Shown: positions 34,669 through 42,396, numbered from the stretch's first letter. The stretch is 64,000 bases of DNA from QZKY01 sp942492925 (GCA_942492925.1 OW818641.1:186001-250000); one strand, 5' to 3'. Made by a program: numbers and translations. The notes: generated by a model not told the origin, from the sequence alone.

Positions 34669-35454
34669 TTACCCTGATTGGGTTAATTTCAATCCGTTGA
34701 CCCACCGCCTAGCAGGCAAGTCGGTCACTTTGCTTATTTCAAACGCTCTTTCGTACAATACACCAAAATCCAGCGTCGGCAACCGCTTGAACGCCATCGC
34801 GACCACATTCCCTGCCGGTACCGGCGGTAAACACAACACCCGTTCAAAAGCCCGCTCCATCGCGTGCAGGTTTTTGTGATAACTCGGATGTTCGCCAAAC
34901 AGATTAGTCATCATAATGCCATCGGGGTTCAGGCAAGCCGCGCAAGCGCGGTAAAACTCTGGCGTATCCAGCACCGGCCCTTGCGCATGTTCATCGTACA
35001 AATCCGCCTGCAACACATCGTACCGACCGTGATGGGTCTCGTCGTTGACAAAGTCCAGCGCATCCTGCTCCAGGACGTGCAAGCGCGCATCATTCGGCGG
35101 CAAATTGAACAGGGTTTCACAAATTGCGATAACCGCCGGATTCAATTCCACTGCGGTCACCTGCGCCTCAGTGAAATGCCGATAGCAAAACTTGGTCAGC
35201 GCGGCCGTCCCCAATCCCAGCTGAACGACGTGCTGCGGCTTGGAAATAAACAACATCCACGCCATCATCTGCTGCACGTATTCCAGCTCAATCCGATCCG
35301 GTCGCTTGATTCGCATGGCGCCCTGTATCCAGCGGGTCCCAAAGTGCAGATAACGAACGCCGTCTTCTTCTGAAATGTTGACTGGGGTATGTGGCTTTTT
35401 GCGCGATTTGCGCTGTGAAGCGTCTTTTTCGATGGATTTGCGTTTTATTAACAT
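34669..35454 (-). CDS. Spermidine synthase-like methyltransferase-fold protein
   Basis: A 261-residue protein with a Rossmann methyltransferase fold: motif I QLGLGTAALTKFCYRH, the acidic VTAVELNPAVI strand and LEQDALDFV. It resembles spermidine-synthase-like proteins that keep the fold but often differ in the aminopropyltransfer residues. The N-terminus is basic (LIKRKSIEKDASQRKSRKK). ATG 35454 is used. It probably forms an operon with the GspE-type ATPase downstream. Real substrate unknown. Confidence 0.8.
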   Translation of the reverse strand: MLIKRKSIEKDASQRKSRKKPHTPVNISEEDGVRYLHFGTRWIQGAMRIKRPDRIELEYVQQMMAWMLFISKPQHVVQLGLGTAALTKFCYRHFTEAQVTAVELNPAVIAICETLFNLPPNDARLHVLEQDALDFVNDETHHGRYDVLQADLYDEHAQGPVLDTPEFYRACAACLNPDGIMMTNLFGEHPSYHKNLHAMERAFERVLCLPPVPAGNVVAMAFKRLPTLDFGVLYERAFEISKVTDLPARRWVNGLKLTQSG

Positions 35455-35512
35455 AGTGCTTCTATTATCCGGCCTGGCCGCAAGCATTGGCAAGTCTCCG
35501 GACAAACAGAAA

Positions 35513-35539
35513 AGGCCTGTGCACTTCCCGCACAGGCCT
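35513..35539 (-). terminator. Terminator hairpin after the glycine-zipper gene
   Basis: AGGCCTGTGC (35513-35522) pairs perfectly with GCACAGGCCT (35530-35539) around ACTTCCC. An A-run on the plus strand (T-run on the minus) adjoins it. Confidence 0.75.
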
Positions 35540-35562
35540 CGCCGATCACACGCCCAAAAAGT

Positions 35563-36060
35563 CTAAAGCGGCTGAATGCTCACACGCACCGGGATGCTCG
35601 GTCCCGGCGCGTAGGGCAGTATCGTCGTAAAGGACTTGCCGCGATAAACGTACGTCACCTCATAACCGGCAGGACGCGACCCCATGACTTCAACGGTTCT
35701 GCATTCTTGCACTGGTCTTTCGGTCACAACCGTTGGATTGTTTTGATTGGCGAGTTGGTCGCCCACAAGGGCGCCCCCCACCACACCGGCCACTGTCGCG
35801 ACCGCCTTGCCGCTCCCTTTGCCAAACTGATGCCCCACAACGCCACCCGCCACGCCACCCACGATAGCACCAGCAGGATTGTGCGCTTGCTGTGCGGTGG
35901 GCACCATCACAGTCCGGCATTCCTGTCGCGGGTGTGACATGGGCTGCATATAGGGTACTGAGCGCACCACCCGCGCCGTATCATCAAACTCGCCCGCAAC
36001 CGCATAAGGAAATGCGCAGGCGCAAATAAGCGATGCAATGATTGTGTTTTGTGCTTTCAT
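35563..36060 (-). CDS. Glycine-zipper 2TM domain envelope protein
   Basis: A 165-residue exported protein. A signal peptide (MKAQNTIIASLICACAFPYAVA) precedes a glycine-zipper double helix at residues 65-105 (AGAIVGGVAGGVVGHQFGKG, VAGVVGGALVGDQLAN). The remainder is rich in YV/ECRTV elements typical of the Rickettsia 17-kDa/SlyB-like group. It probably sits in the outer membrane or periplasm and affects envelope integrity. ATG 36060 has GAGGAC upstream. The 246-base spacer to 36307 shows no feature. Confidence 0.85.
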   Translation of the reverse strand: MKAQNTIIASLICACAFPYAVAGEFDDTARVVRSVPYMQPMSHPRQECRTVMVPTAQQAHNPAGAIVGGVAGGVVGHQFGKGSGKAVATVAGVVGGALVGDQLANQNNPTVVTERPVQECRTVEVMGSRPAGYEVTYVYRGKSFTTILPYAPGPSIPVRVSIQPL

Positions 36061-36306
36061 ACTGTCCTCATAAGTCAACACAGATTGAATGACATGTTAA
36101 TCCGATTCGCGCCGACTACCCTTTGTATCGCGCGCAAATATGTAACAAACTGTTGGAGGCGCAACGCATTCTGCCGGTAACGAAACAATCTTTCACACTT
36201 CCCGGACTGACGCCTCATCCTGCCCGCACATCGAGACGCGAAAATACCCTCTCAACATTATTGCGCTATCATCGATGCGCCAATTGAGATTCCTCATGCA
36301 TTTCTC

Positions 36307-36681
36307 ATGAAAACCAGACAGCGCCTGATTCCCCTCCTCCTCTTCGTCGCTTCGATGGCGCACGCAGAAGCGCTCTCGCCGCAAACCCGGCAAGAGATGG
36401 ACTCCTTATTTTCTTATCTGGAACAATCCGGTTGTGACTTTAACCGGAACGGCACTTGGCATACCGCTAAAGATGCCAGCGCGCATCTACGCAAGAAATT
36501 CGCCTACCTCGAACGTCACGATCTTATATCCTCGACAGAGGATTTCATCGTCGGCGCAGCCTCTGCCAGCAGTCTCAGCAAACAGCCTTATCTGGTGCGC
36601 TGCCCGCAAGCGCCTGTCGTCGAAAGCGGTTCGTGGTTCACGCATGCGCTCAAAACTTATCGGCAGTCACGCAATCCTTGA
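36307..36681 (+). CDS. Small secreted protein of the DUF5329 type
   Basis: A 124-residue protein with a signal peptide (MKTRQRLIPLLLFVASMAHA). The family-like core includes YLEQSGCDFNRNGTWH, AHLRKKFAYLE, FIVGAASASSLSKQPYLVRC and SWFTHALKTYR. Two conserved cysteines, C43 and the one in LVRC, may form a disulfide. Function unknown. The gene is convergent with the zinc-ribbon gene. Confidence 0.75.
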   Translation: MKTRQRLIPLLLFVASMAHAEALSPQTRQEMDSLFSYLEQSGCDFNRNGTWHTAKDASAHLRKKFAYLERHDLISSTEDFIVGAASASSLSKQPYLVRCPQAPVVESGSWFTHALKTYRQSRNP

Positions 36682-36713
36682 GTGCTGCCGACGAGAACAA
36701 CTCACAGCAAATC

Positions 36714-36929
36714 TCATTCGCGCTCACGGACATGCCACTGATGTCCGCAGGCCTGACATTCGCGATTCATCACCGTGCCGCAAACGGTCGCGCCAAAAAT
36801 ATCGCACCCGCCGCAGATCACTTCACCGCGGGCAATTTGATCCGCCGCTTCAGCGGGTGGTTTCCCCCAAATAATCGGGCGCCCCTCCGGTTTGCCGCAT
36901 TCTGGACAGGTGTCTTGGACAGGTTTCAT
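36714..36929 (-). CDS. Small zinc-ribbon protein
   Basis: A 71-residue protein starting MKPVQDTCPECGKPEG, with three CxxC knuckles (CPEC, CGGC, CQAC) and further His/Cys residues. That is enough for one or two structural zinc sites. ATG 36929 is chosen because the upstream in-frame extension to 37013 has no zinc-ribbon character. It may bind nucleic acid or be a protein adaptor. I do not recognise the family. Confidence 0.65.
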   Translation of the reverse strand: MKPVQDTCPECGKPEGRPIIWGKPPAEAADQIARGEVICGGCDIFGATVCGTVMNRECQACGHQWHVRERE

Positions 36930-37024
36930 GGTTCGTTCCGGCAAAAATTTTGTCAAAGCTTCGAACGTGCTTTCAATAGCACGGCTGGCAAGATACAAAG
37001 ACGAGCCGAACACCTTTGATCCCT

Positions 37025-37119
37025 AACGCCATTGCCAAAATGTTTGTGGCGCGGCGGCGAGCCGCAGACAGTACGACCTGTACGGCTAGGCGACGCCAAC
37101 AAAGCTACAAACATTTTGG
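37025..37119. repeat. Palindromic intergenic repeat B, copy 1 (abuts tRNA-Arg)
   Basis: Terminal inverted repeats CCAAAATGTTTGT (37035-37047) and ACAAACATTTTGG (37107-37119) are perfect over 13 bases. The core GCCGCAGACAGTAC...CTGTACGGC is itself a small palindrome. The left flank TAACGCCATT is shared with copy 2 at 46143-46246. The right arm ends on the encoded CCA of the tRNA. Confidence 0.7.
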
Positions 37120-37191
37120 TCTCGCCGACAGGAATCGAACCTGTATCCCACGCTTAGGAGGCATGTGCACTATCCATTGTGCTACGGCGAG
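37117..37191 (-). tRNA. tRNA-Arg (anticodon CCT)
   Basis: The 75-nucleotide cloverleaf on the minus strand has acceptor CTCGCCG/CGGCGAG, discriminator A and encoded CCA. The D-arm stem is GCAC/GTGC. The anticodon stem is CATGC/GCGTG with loop CTCCTAA, giving anticodon CCT (complement at 37156-37158). The T-arm is ACAGG-TTCGATT-CCTGT. It decodes AGG. Confidence 0.95.
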
Positions 37192-37273
37192 CCCTTTCGA
37201 GCGTGACATTATAGCTGACCGCCCTTGGCCTGACAGGTACAATCACGCTTTCCGTTTTGTTTACTCCCCTCTT

Positions 37274-39187
37274 ATGGCCCTCGTTTCATTTACGAACGCA
37301 CAACTCGCCTTTGGCCATTTCGCCATGCTGGACCATGCCGATTTCTCTCTGGAAGAGAACGAACGCGTGGGCTTGATCGGCCGCAACGGCACGGGGAAGT
37401 CATCGATGCTGCGGATCATTGCCGGACAAGCCAAACTGGATGACGGGCTCTTTGTCGCACAACAGGGCATCAAAGTCGCTTATGTGGAGCAGGAACCGCA
37501 ATTCCTGCCCGGCCTGTCCGTCTTCGATGCCGTCGCCAGCGGACTCGCCAACGTACAAACGATGCTGTCAGAATTCGATGCGCTGGCCGCGCAACTGGCC
37601 CATGGTCACGATGAACATGCGATGACGCGTTTGCAGAATTTGCAAACGCAACTCGACGCCTCGGATGCGTGGAACTTGAACAACCGCGTGGAGACGACGC
37701 TGGATCGCCTGGGTCTCGACAAGACCGCCGTTGTCGACACGCTTTCCGGCGGCATGCAAAAACGCGTCGCGCTGGCTCGCGGACTTGTCAGCGCCCCAGA
37801 CGTGCTCTTGCTGGACGAACCCACCAATCATCTCGACGTCGATTCGATTTTGTGGCTCGAAAGTTTGCTGCGCGAGTTTCGCGGTAGCGTGCTGCTCATT
37901 ACGCATGACCGCAGCTTTCTGGACAACGTATCCACGCGCATCGTCGAACTGGATCGTGGACGTCTCCTTTCTTACCCCGGCAACTTCAGCGCCTACAAAC
38001 GCTTGAAGGCCGACCAGTTGGCGGTCGAAGCGGTCGAAAATGCCAAATTCGACAAAGTGCTGGCACAAGAAGAAGTGTGGATACGCAAGGGCATTGAAGC
38101 GCGTCGCACCCGCAATGAAGGGCGCGTGCGCCGACTGGAATCCTTGCGTTTGCAACGCGCGTCGCGCCGTGATCAACAGGGACAAGTCCGGATGGATGTG
38201 TCGGCGGGGGAACGATCCGGGCGCATCGTCGCGGAACTCCAGCACGTCAGCAAATCGTTTGGCGACAAAACCATCGTGCACGATTTTTCTGCCATTCTCC
38301 AACGTGGCGACAAGGTCGGGTTCATTGGCGCGAACGGCACCGGCAAAACCACGCTGTTGAAAATCATTCTCGGCGAAGAACAGCCGGACAGTGGCAGCGT
38401 GCGCCAAGGCGCCAATCTGCAAATCGCCTATTTCGATCAGATGCGTGCGCAGCTGAACGACGACGCCACGCTGGTGGATACAATTTCGCCCGGCAGCGAG
38501 TGGATCGAAATCAACGGGCAGAAAAAACATGTGATGAGTTATCTCGGCGATTTTCTGTTTTCGCCGGAGCGTGCACGCTCGCCGGTGAAATCGCTTTCCG
38601 GCGGCGAACGCAATCGGCTGCTGCTCGCGCGTTTGTTTGCGCGCCCCGCAAATGTATTGGTGCTGGATGAACCGACCAACGATCTGGATATTGACACACT
38701 CGAACTGCTGGAAGAATTGCTGGAAGATTACAAGGGCACGGTCTTCCTCGTCAGCCACGACCGGATGTTTCTGGATGACGTCGTCACGCAAGTCATCGCA
38801 TTTGATGGCGACGGTCAGTGGCGCGAGTATGTCGGAGGCTACACGGACTGGCTGCGCGCACGACCAGCAGCATCTCAAACCGACACCAAACCCACGTCCG
38901 CCAGAAAACTGAACCCGCCAGGCACACCGGCATCGCCACCTCCACCAGCCACTCCGCGCAAAAAACTCAGCTACAAGGAGCAGCGCGAACTGGAAGAACT
39001 GCCGCAACGCATTGCGCAACTCGAAGTCGAGCAAAAAACCATCGGCGCGCGATTGGCCGATCCTGATCTGTATCGCCAACCACCGGATGAAATCAAAAAG
39101 CTCAATGAGCGTTTCGCAGAAATTGATGATCTGCTTCTGGAATGCCTGGAGCGCTGGGAAGTCATTGACGCTCGCACCAAGACCTGA
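37274..39187 (+). CDS. uup: ABC-F family ATPase (Uup-like)
   Basis: A 637-residue soluble protein with two ABC cassettes: Walker A GRNGTGKSSM and GANGTGKTTL, signatures LSGGMQKRVALARG and LSGGERNRLLLARL, and Walker B LLLDEPTNHLD and LVLDEPTNDLD. A proline-rich linker leads to a C-terminal coiled coil (EELPQRIAQLEVEQKTIGARL) characteristic of Uup, which binds DNA or branched nucleic acids and acts on the ribosome. ATG 37274 is used; an extension to 37016 would run through the tRNA gene. Confidence 0.93.
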   Translation: MALVSFTNAQLAFGHFAMLDHADFSLEENERVGLIGRNGTGKSSMLRIIAGQAKLDDGLFVAQQGIKVAYVEQEPQFLPGLSVFDAVASGLANVQTMLSEFDALAAQLAHGHDEHAMTRLQNLQTQLDASDAWNLNNRVETTLDRLGLDKTAVVDTLSGGMQKRVALARGLVSAPDVLLLDEPTNHLDVDSILWLESLLREFRGSVLLITHDRSFLDNVSTRIVELDRGRLLSYPGNFSAYKRLKADQLAVEAVENAKFDKVLAQEEVWIRKGIEARRTRNEGRVRRLESLRLQRASRRDQQGQVRMDVSAGERSGRIVAELQHVSKSFGDKTIVHDFSAILQRGDKVGFIGANGTGKTTLLKIILGEEQPDSGSVRQGANLQIAYFDQMRAQLNDDATLVDTISPGSEWIEINGQKKHVMSYLGDFLFSPERARSPVKSLSGGERNRLLLARLFARPANVLVLDEPTNDLDIDTLELLEELLEDYKGTVFLVSHDRMFLDDVVTQVIAFDGDGQWREYVGGYTDWLRARPAASQTDTKPTSARKLNPPGTPASPPPPATPRKKLSYKEQRELEELPQRIAQLEVEQKTIGARLADPDLYRQPPDEIKKLNERFAEIDDLLLECLERWEVIDARTKT

Positions 39188-39261
39188 GCATACGCCAAGC
39201 GACGCATTTGCAACAAAACGCCAGCCCGTTCATACTATGTGTCCCATGTGAGAAACTCGCC

Positions 39262-40176
39262 ATGCCAGACGCCACCAGCAAACTTGTGATCGGTATCGCT
39301 TCACGCGCGCTGTTCGACCTCGCCGACAGTCATGAGGTCTTCGAGCAGCAAGGCGTGGATGCCTATTGCCAATACCAGATTGCAAATGAGGATCAGCCGC
39401 TCGCGCCGGGTGTGGCGTTTCATCTCGCGCGCAAACTGCTGGCCTTGAATGAAGCGGATCTTTCGAATCCGCGCGTGGAAGTGATTCTCCTCTCGCGCAA
39501 CAGTTCCGACACGGGCTTGCGCATTTTCAATTCCATTCGTCACCACAACCTGCCGATCACGCGCGCCGTCTTTACCAGCGGCGAAAGTCCGTTCCGCTAT
39601 GTACCCGCGTTTGGTGTCCATCTGTTTCTATCCGCGAATCCCGAGGACGTGCGTCTCGCGCTGGAATCCGGTTATGCAGCGGCGACCATTCTGCCTTCGC
39701 ATGTCGCAGCGGGAATCCATGCGGGCGCGAACGACTCCGAGCAACTGCGCATTGCCTTCGACGGCGATGCGGTGCTCTTCTCTGATGAAGCCGAACGCGT
39801 GCACAAGGAAAACGGTCTGCAGGCGTTTGCCGAAAGCGAAGTGCAGGCGGCGCACCAGCCGCTGCGCGGCGGCCCGTTCAAGAATTTTCTCGCGATGCTC
39901 CATCGCATCCAGACCGAATACCCAGCAGACCAGTCACCGATCCGCACGGCACTCGTCACCGCACGCGGCGCCCCCGCGCACGAACGCGTGATCCGCACGC
40001 TGCGCGAATGGAAAATTCGCCTGGACGAATCGGTGTTTTTAGCAGGCATGGACAAAGGCCCCTTCCTCCAAGCCTTTGGCGCGGATATTTTCTTCGACGA
40101 TCAACGCAAGCACTGCGAATCCGCGCGTCAACACGTTGCGACCGGCCACGTGCCGCATGGCGTGGCGAATGAATAG
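39262..40176 (+). CDS. Cytosolic 5'-nucleotidase family protein
   Basis: A 304-residue protein of the bacterial 5'-nucleotidase family related to eukaryotic cN-I, expected to dephosphorylate nucleoside 5'-monophosphates. It has LVIGIASRALFDLADSHEVF near the start and a long FDGDAVLFSDEAERVHKENG motif with the HAD-type aspartates. The C-terminus GADIFFDDQRKHCESARQ follows. The start is ATG 39262. Two partial copies of its last codons recur downstream at 40844 and 41099, so its 3' end has been a recombination site. Confidence 0.88.
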   Translation: MPDATSKLVIGIASRALFDLADSHEVFEQQGVDAYCQYQIANEDQPLAPGVAFHLARKLLALNEADLSNPRVEVILLSRNSSDTGLRIFNSIRHHNLPITRAVFTSGESPFRYVPAFGVHLFLSANPEDVRLALESGYAAATILPSHVAAGIHAGANDSEQLRIAFDGDAVLFSDEAERVHKENGLQAFAESEVQAAHQPLRGGPFKNFLAMLHRIQTEYPADQSPIRTALVTARGAPAHERVIRTLREWKIRLDESVFLAGMDKGPFLQAFGADIFFDDQRKHCESARQHVATGHVPHGVANE

Positions 40177-40393
40177 TGGGTGAACAGGTAGTGGCGTGTA
40201 AAACCTTGCGATATATCGAGGCTGCCCTCACGTCGCTCACAGGTGGTCCATCCGAACATCCATGGCCCATGATCGTTGCATAAACCCCATACAGATATTG
40301 GAAAAAAATTTAATTTCGAGGAAAATATAGGGAATCGAGAAGTGACCATCGCATGCCCGGCTAGTGCTAACCGTGACTTGGGAGGAAACCGAC

Positions 40394-40843
40394 GTGAATA
40401 CCATTCATATCGATACGCAACCCGAATATCTGTCGGGTCAGCCCTCATTCTCGATAAACGAAAGCATCTCCATTCGGGAGTGTCTCATCCCGCTGCGCTG
40501 CAATCTCTGGGTTCAGTTAAGCGCGTTGCTTTTACTCACGGGCGCCCTCAGCGCCGTTCTGTTTCTCATCCATGAATTGACCATCTTGCTGGGCACGGCG
40601 TTCTACACCTCATTTGCCGCCATCATCTTGCTGATGGCAACCTTCGGCGGAAGAGATACCTATCGCGCCTATAGCCGGGTCAAGCATCACGTCCGCACGC
40701 ACGGCAACTTCGACAAACGCCTGCAAAAGAAATTTGTCGAACAAATGTATTGCCGTCGCGTTGGCGCCAGAGCCGCCGCCAAAGACCTCGGCGTCGCGCA
40801 CGAGCTGATTCCTGAACTTGCCAAGGACTGGCGCATTATCTAA
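40394..40843 (+). CDS. Small two-helix membrane protein, unknown function
   Basis: A 149-residue protein from GTG 40394 with GGAGGA 7 bases upstream. Two hydrophobic helices (VQLSALLLLTGALSAVLFLI and GTAFYTSFAAIILLMATFGG) are joined by a short loop. The C-terminal region is basic (KKFVEQMYCRRVGARAAAKDLG). It is inserted between the 5'-nucleotidase gene and a partial copy of that gene's 3' end. The 217 bases before it hold a CGATATATCG palindrome but no clear promoter. Not recognised. Confidence 0.6.
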   Translation: MNTIHIDTQPEYLSGQPSFSINESISIRECLIPLRCNLWVQLSALLLLTGALSAVLFLIHELTILLGTAFYTSFAAIILLMATFGGRDTYRAYSRVKHHVRTHGNFDKRLQKKFVEQMYCRRVGARAAAKDLGVAHELIPELAKDWRII

Positions 40844-40956
40844 GCGCGGATATTTTCTTCGACGACCAACGCAAGCACTACGAATCCGCGCGACAGCATG
40901 TTGCTACGGGCCATGTGCCGCACGGTGTGGCGAATGAGTTGGCGGGGGATGTGTGA
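40844..40956 (+). pseudogene. Truncated 3' end of a second 5'-nucleotidase gene
   Basis: 31 codons align with the end of the gene at 39262-40176 (from 40081). There are 11 base differences, of which 10 are synonymous and one changes Cys to Tyr. The copy reads on to VANELAGDV and a TGA at 40954. It begins one base after the stop of the membrane-protein gene and has no start. The pattern suggests a divergent homologous gene brought in and cut, not a recent duplication. Confidence 0.8.
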
Positions 40957-41035
40957 GGGGATGGAGGGGGAAAGCTTGAAAGTAAAACGAAGCTGACCCC
41001 TAGTGACGATTCGCTAACAACGCTCGAAAAAACTT

Positions 41036-41082
41036 TGGGGCAGTCACACTGACTTTTGTCAGAAACGGCTGCCCCATTTTTT
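41036..41082 (+). terminator. Rho-independent terminator in the accessory islet
   Basis: TGGGGCAG (41036-41043) pairs with CTGCCCCA (41069-41076), with an inner CTGAC/GTCAG stem, then six T (41077-41082). It lies in the 330-base gap 40844-41173. Confidence 0.75.
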
Positions 41083-41098
41083 ACTACGCCCACCCAGT

Positions 41099-41128
41099 GC
41101 GGATATTTTCTTTGAATTTGGCGAATCA
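41099..41128 (+). repeat. Second remnant of the 5'-nucleotidase 3' end
   Basis: GCGGATATTTTCTTTGA (41099-41115) matches 40081-40097 with one synonymous change and is joined to ATTTGGCGAATC, which resembles the GTGGCGAATGA end of that gene. It is too short for certainty. Confidence 0.45.
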
Positions 41129-41173
41129 AAAAATCTGTTTTGTGTTTCTTCAAAAATTAAATGATGCTGACCC

Positions 41174-42007
41174 CTACTTACTCTGGCGCCTTTGAAATTC
41201 TTGGCGAAGACGTAAAAATTCTTCATCAGACACCTCTTGGTCTGGATAGTCGTTGGCGTCCTGAAACTCCCATGGAAAAGCACGCGTGGCGACGTGCTTA
41301 TAGCCGAGGCGAATGCAATTCGGCAAATAAACAAGTTGAACGAATGGGGAGGTTTCGTATTCCTTCTTGATGAAACACTCACCTGGCGACGGCAAAAGCC
41401 ATGGCAATAAGCCAAAGCCAGAAAACTGATGGCTAACTATTTCCTCAAGATTCTTGATGGCCTCAATGGCAAGCTGTCGGTCATTAAGCTCAACAGTCAA
41501 ATTGAAATGAAGTGCATTGTTTCGCTTTTCATTCAAAAGCCGGAAGCTTGCTGTAGCCTCCGGCGTTAAAACATTCCACTCAGTCAGGATGTCAATTGCT
41601 AATGGCCAATGGTCGAATGAGCTTTTTCGGTAAATCTTTTTGTATAGGGGGTGGCTCTTGTAATTATCTCTTAATCCAATGACGAGGTGGTTAAGAATAC
41701 GTTCGCCGAGAGCACAAGCGCTGGTAAGCGCCGGGTAATACTGGCCGAAAACAAACGCTTGTCGGGACTGAGTGAGGAAGCGGTTATGATATGCAACAAC
41801 AGAGAACGGCTTTGCACCAAGTGCCTTGAAGTTCTCAAACTTTACGTCAAAGTCAAGCTCACCATATTCGGCCCTAAGTCGAGCAATTGCGCCCTCTTGG
41901 TTCTGACGGTGTAGTTCTTTTATGTGATCTTCCCAATGATCCTGAATGGTACCGAGTGTGAGTGCTCGACTGTCAAAATCGACAACGATGACGCGATACC
42001 GTTTCAT
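41174..42007 (-). CDS. HEPN-like hypothetical protein (accessory islet)
   Basis: A 277-residue soluble protein. Residues 162-167 read RNNALH, the R-N-x3-H signature of HEPN ribonuclease domains, after a helical region (FVFGQYYPALTSACALGERILNHLVIG) that could be the partner helix. The N-terminus (MKRYRVIVVDFDSRAL) and C-terminus (ATRAFPWEFQDANDYPDQE) carry no known domain. Base composition is lower in G+C than the flanking housekeeping genes. HEPN proteins often act in toxin-antitoxin or phage-defence systems, but no partner antitoxin or nucleotidyltransferase is adjacent. The assignment rests on one motif and context. Confidence 0.6.
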   Translation of the reverse strand: MKRYRVIVVDFDSRALTLGTIQDHWEDHIKELHRQNQEGAIARLRAEYGELDFDVKFENFKALGAKPFSVVAYHNRFLTQSRQAFVFGQYYPALTSACALGERILNHLVIGLRDNYKSHPLYKKIYRKSSFDHWPLAIDILTEWNVLTPEATASFRLLNEKRNNALHFNLTVELNDRQLAIEAIKNLEEIVSHQFSGFGLLPWLLPSPGECFIKKEYETSPFVQLVYLPNCIRLGYKHVATRAFPWEFQDANDYPDQEVSDEEFLRLRQEFQRRQSK

Positions 42008-42060
42008 GAGCGCTAACTTGTTTTATTCAGCAAAGTTTTATAATAACATCGGCTGCTCCG

Positions 42061-42270
42061 CATCCCCCCGCTTGCGACGCTGCCGCTGGCGGGGAGGGAA
42101 AAGCGGATCAGAAACAAAAGTTGTTTGAGCGCAGCGAGTTCCTTTTGTTTCCCGCTTTTTACTTCATGACAGCGGGGAAGTCAGCGGCGCCGCGGTCGCC
42201 TTCTTTTGCATCCTTTTCTTGGCGAGACAAGAAAAGGATGTAGCCGCCGGGCTACCCCCGGCTAACTCAA
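42061..42270. repeat. Structured intergenic repeat A, copy 2
   Basis: Same layout as 4801-4995. Stem 1 is GAAACAAAAG (42111-42120) with CTTTTGTTTC (42142-42151) around the same GAGCGCAGCGAG loop, extended by AAAAGCGG (42099-42106) with CCGCTTTT (42152-42159). Stem 2 (42209-42221 with 42228-42240) is identical to copy 1. Stem 3 is 42246-42251 with 42257-42262. Stem 1 differs in sequence from copy 1 but pairs perfectly. The gap 42008-42396 consists of this element and the repeat that follows. Confidence 0.8.
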
Positions 42271-42297
42271 TCTACCGAATCGCATGAAAGCGCGATA

Positions 42298-42334
42298 CCC
42301 CTCACCCTAACCCTCTCCCGCAAGGGGAGAGGGG
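42298..42334 (-). repeat. CCCTCACCCTAACCCTCTCCC-type dispersed repeat
   Basis: CCCTCACCCTAACCCTCTCC, then CGCAAGGGGAGAGGGG, is the best-preserved of three copies (others at 2259-2297 and 5033-5083). The arms form a hairpin with a CGCAA-type loop. Confidence 0.6.
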
Positions 42335-42396
42335 ATGAAAAATTCGCTACGCAAGCGTTGCCGCTGGAGATGAGGAATTGCACTTACCACTCTCCA

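Noticed and set aside
39262..40176. Recent tandem duplication as the explanation of the nucleotidase fragments
   Set aside because: Eleven differences in 31 codons, nearly all synonymous, are too many for a recent copy and indicate divergence under selection before truncation.
40177..42396. Insertion sequence or transposon carrying the islet genes
   Set aside because: No transposase or integrase gene, no terminal inverted repeat and no target-site duplication were found. The repeated ends are gene fragments, more consistent with homologous recombination.
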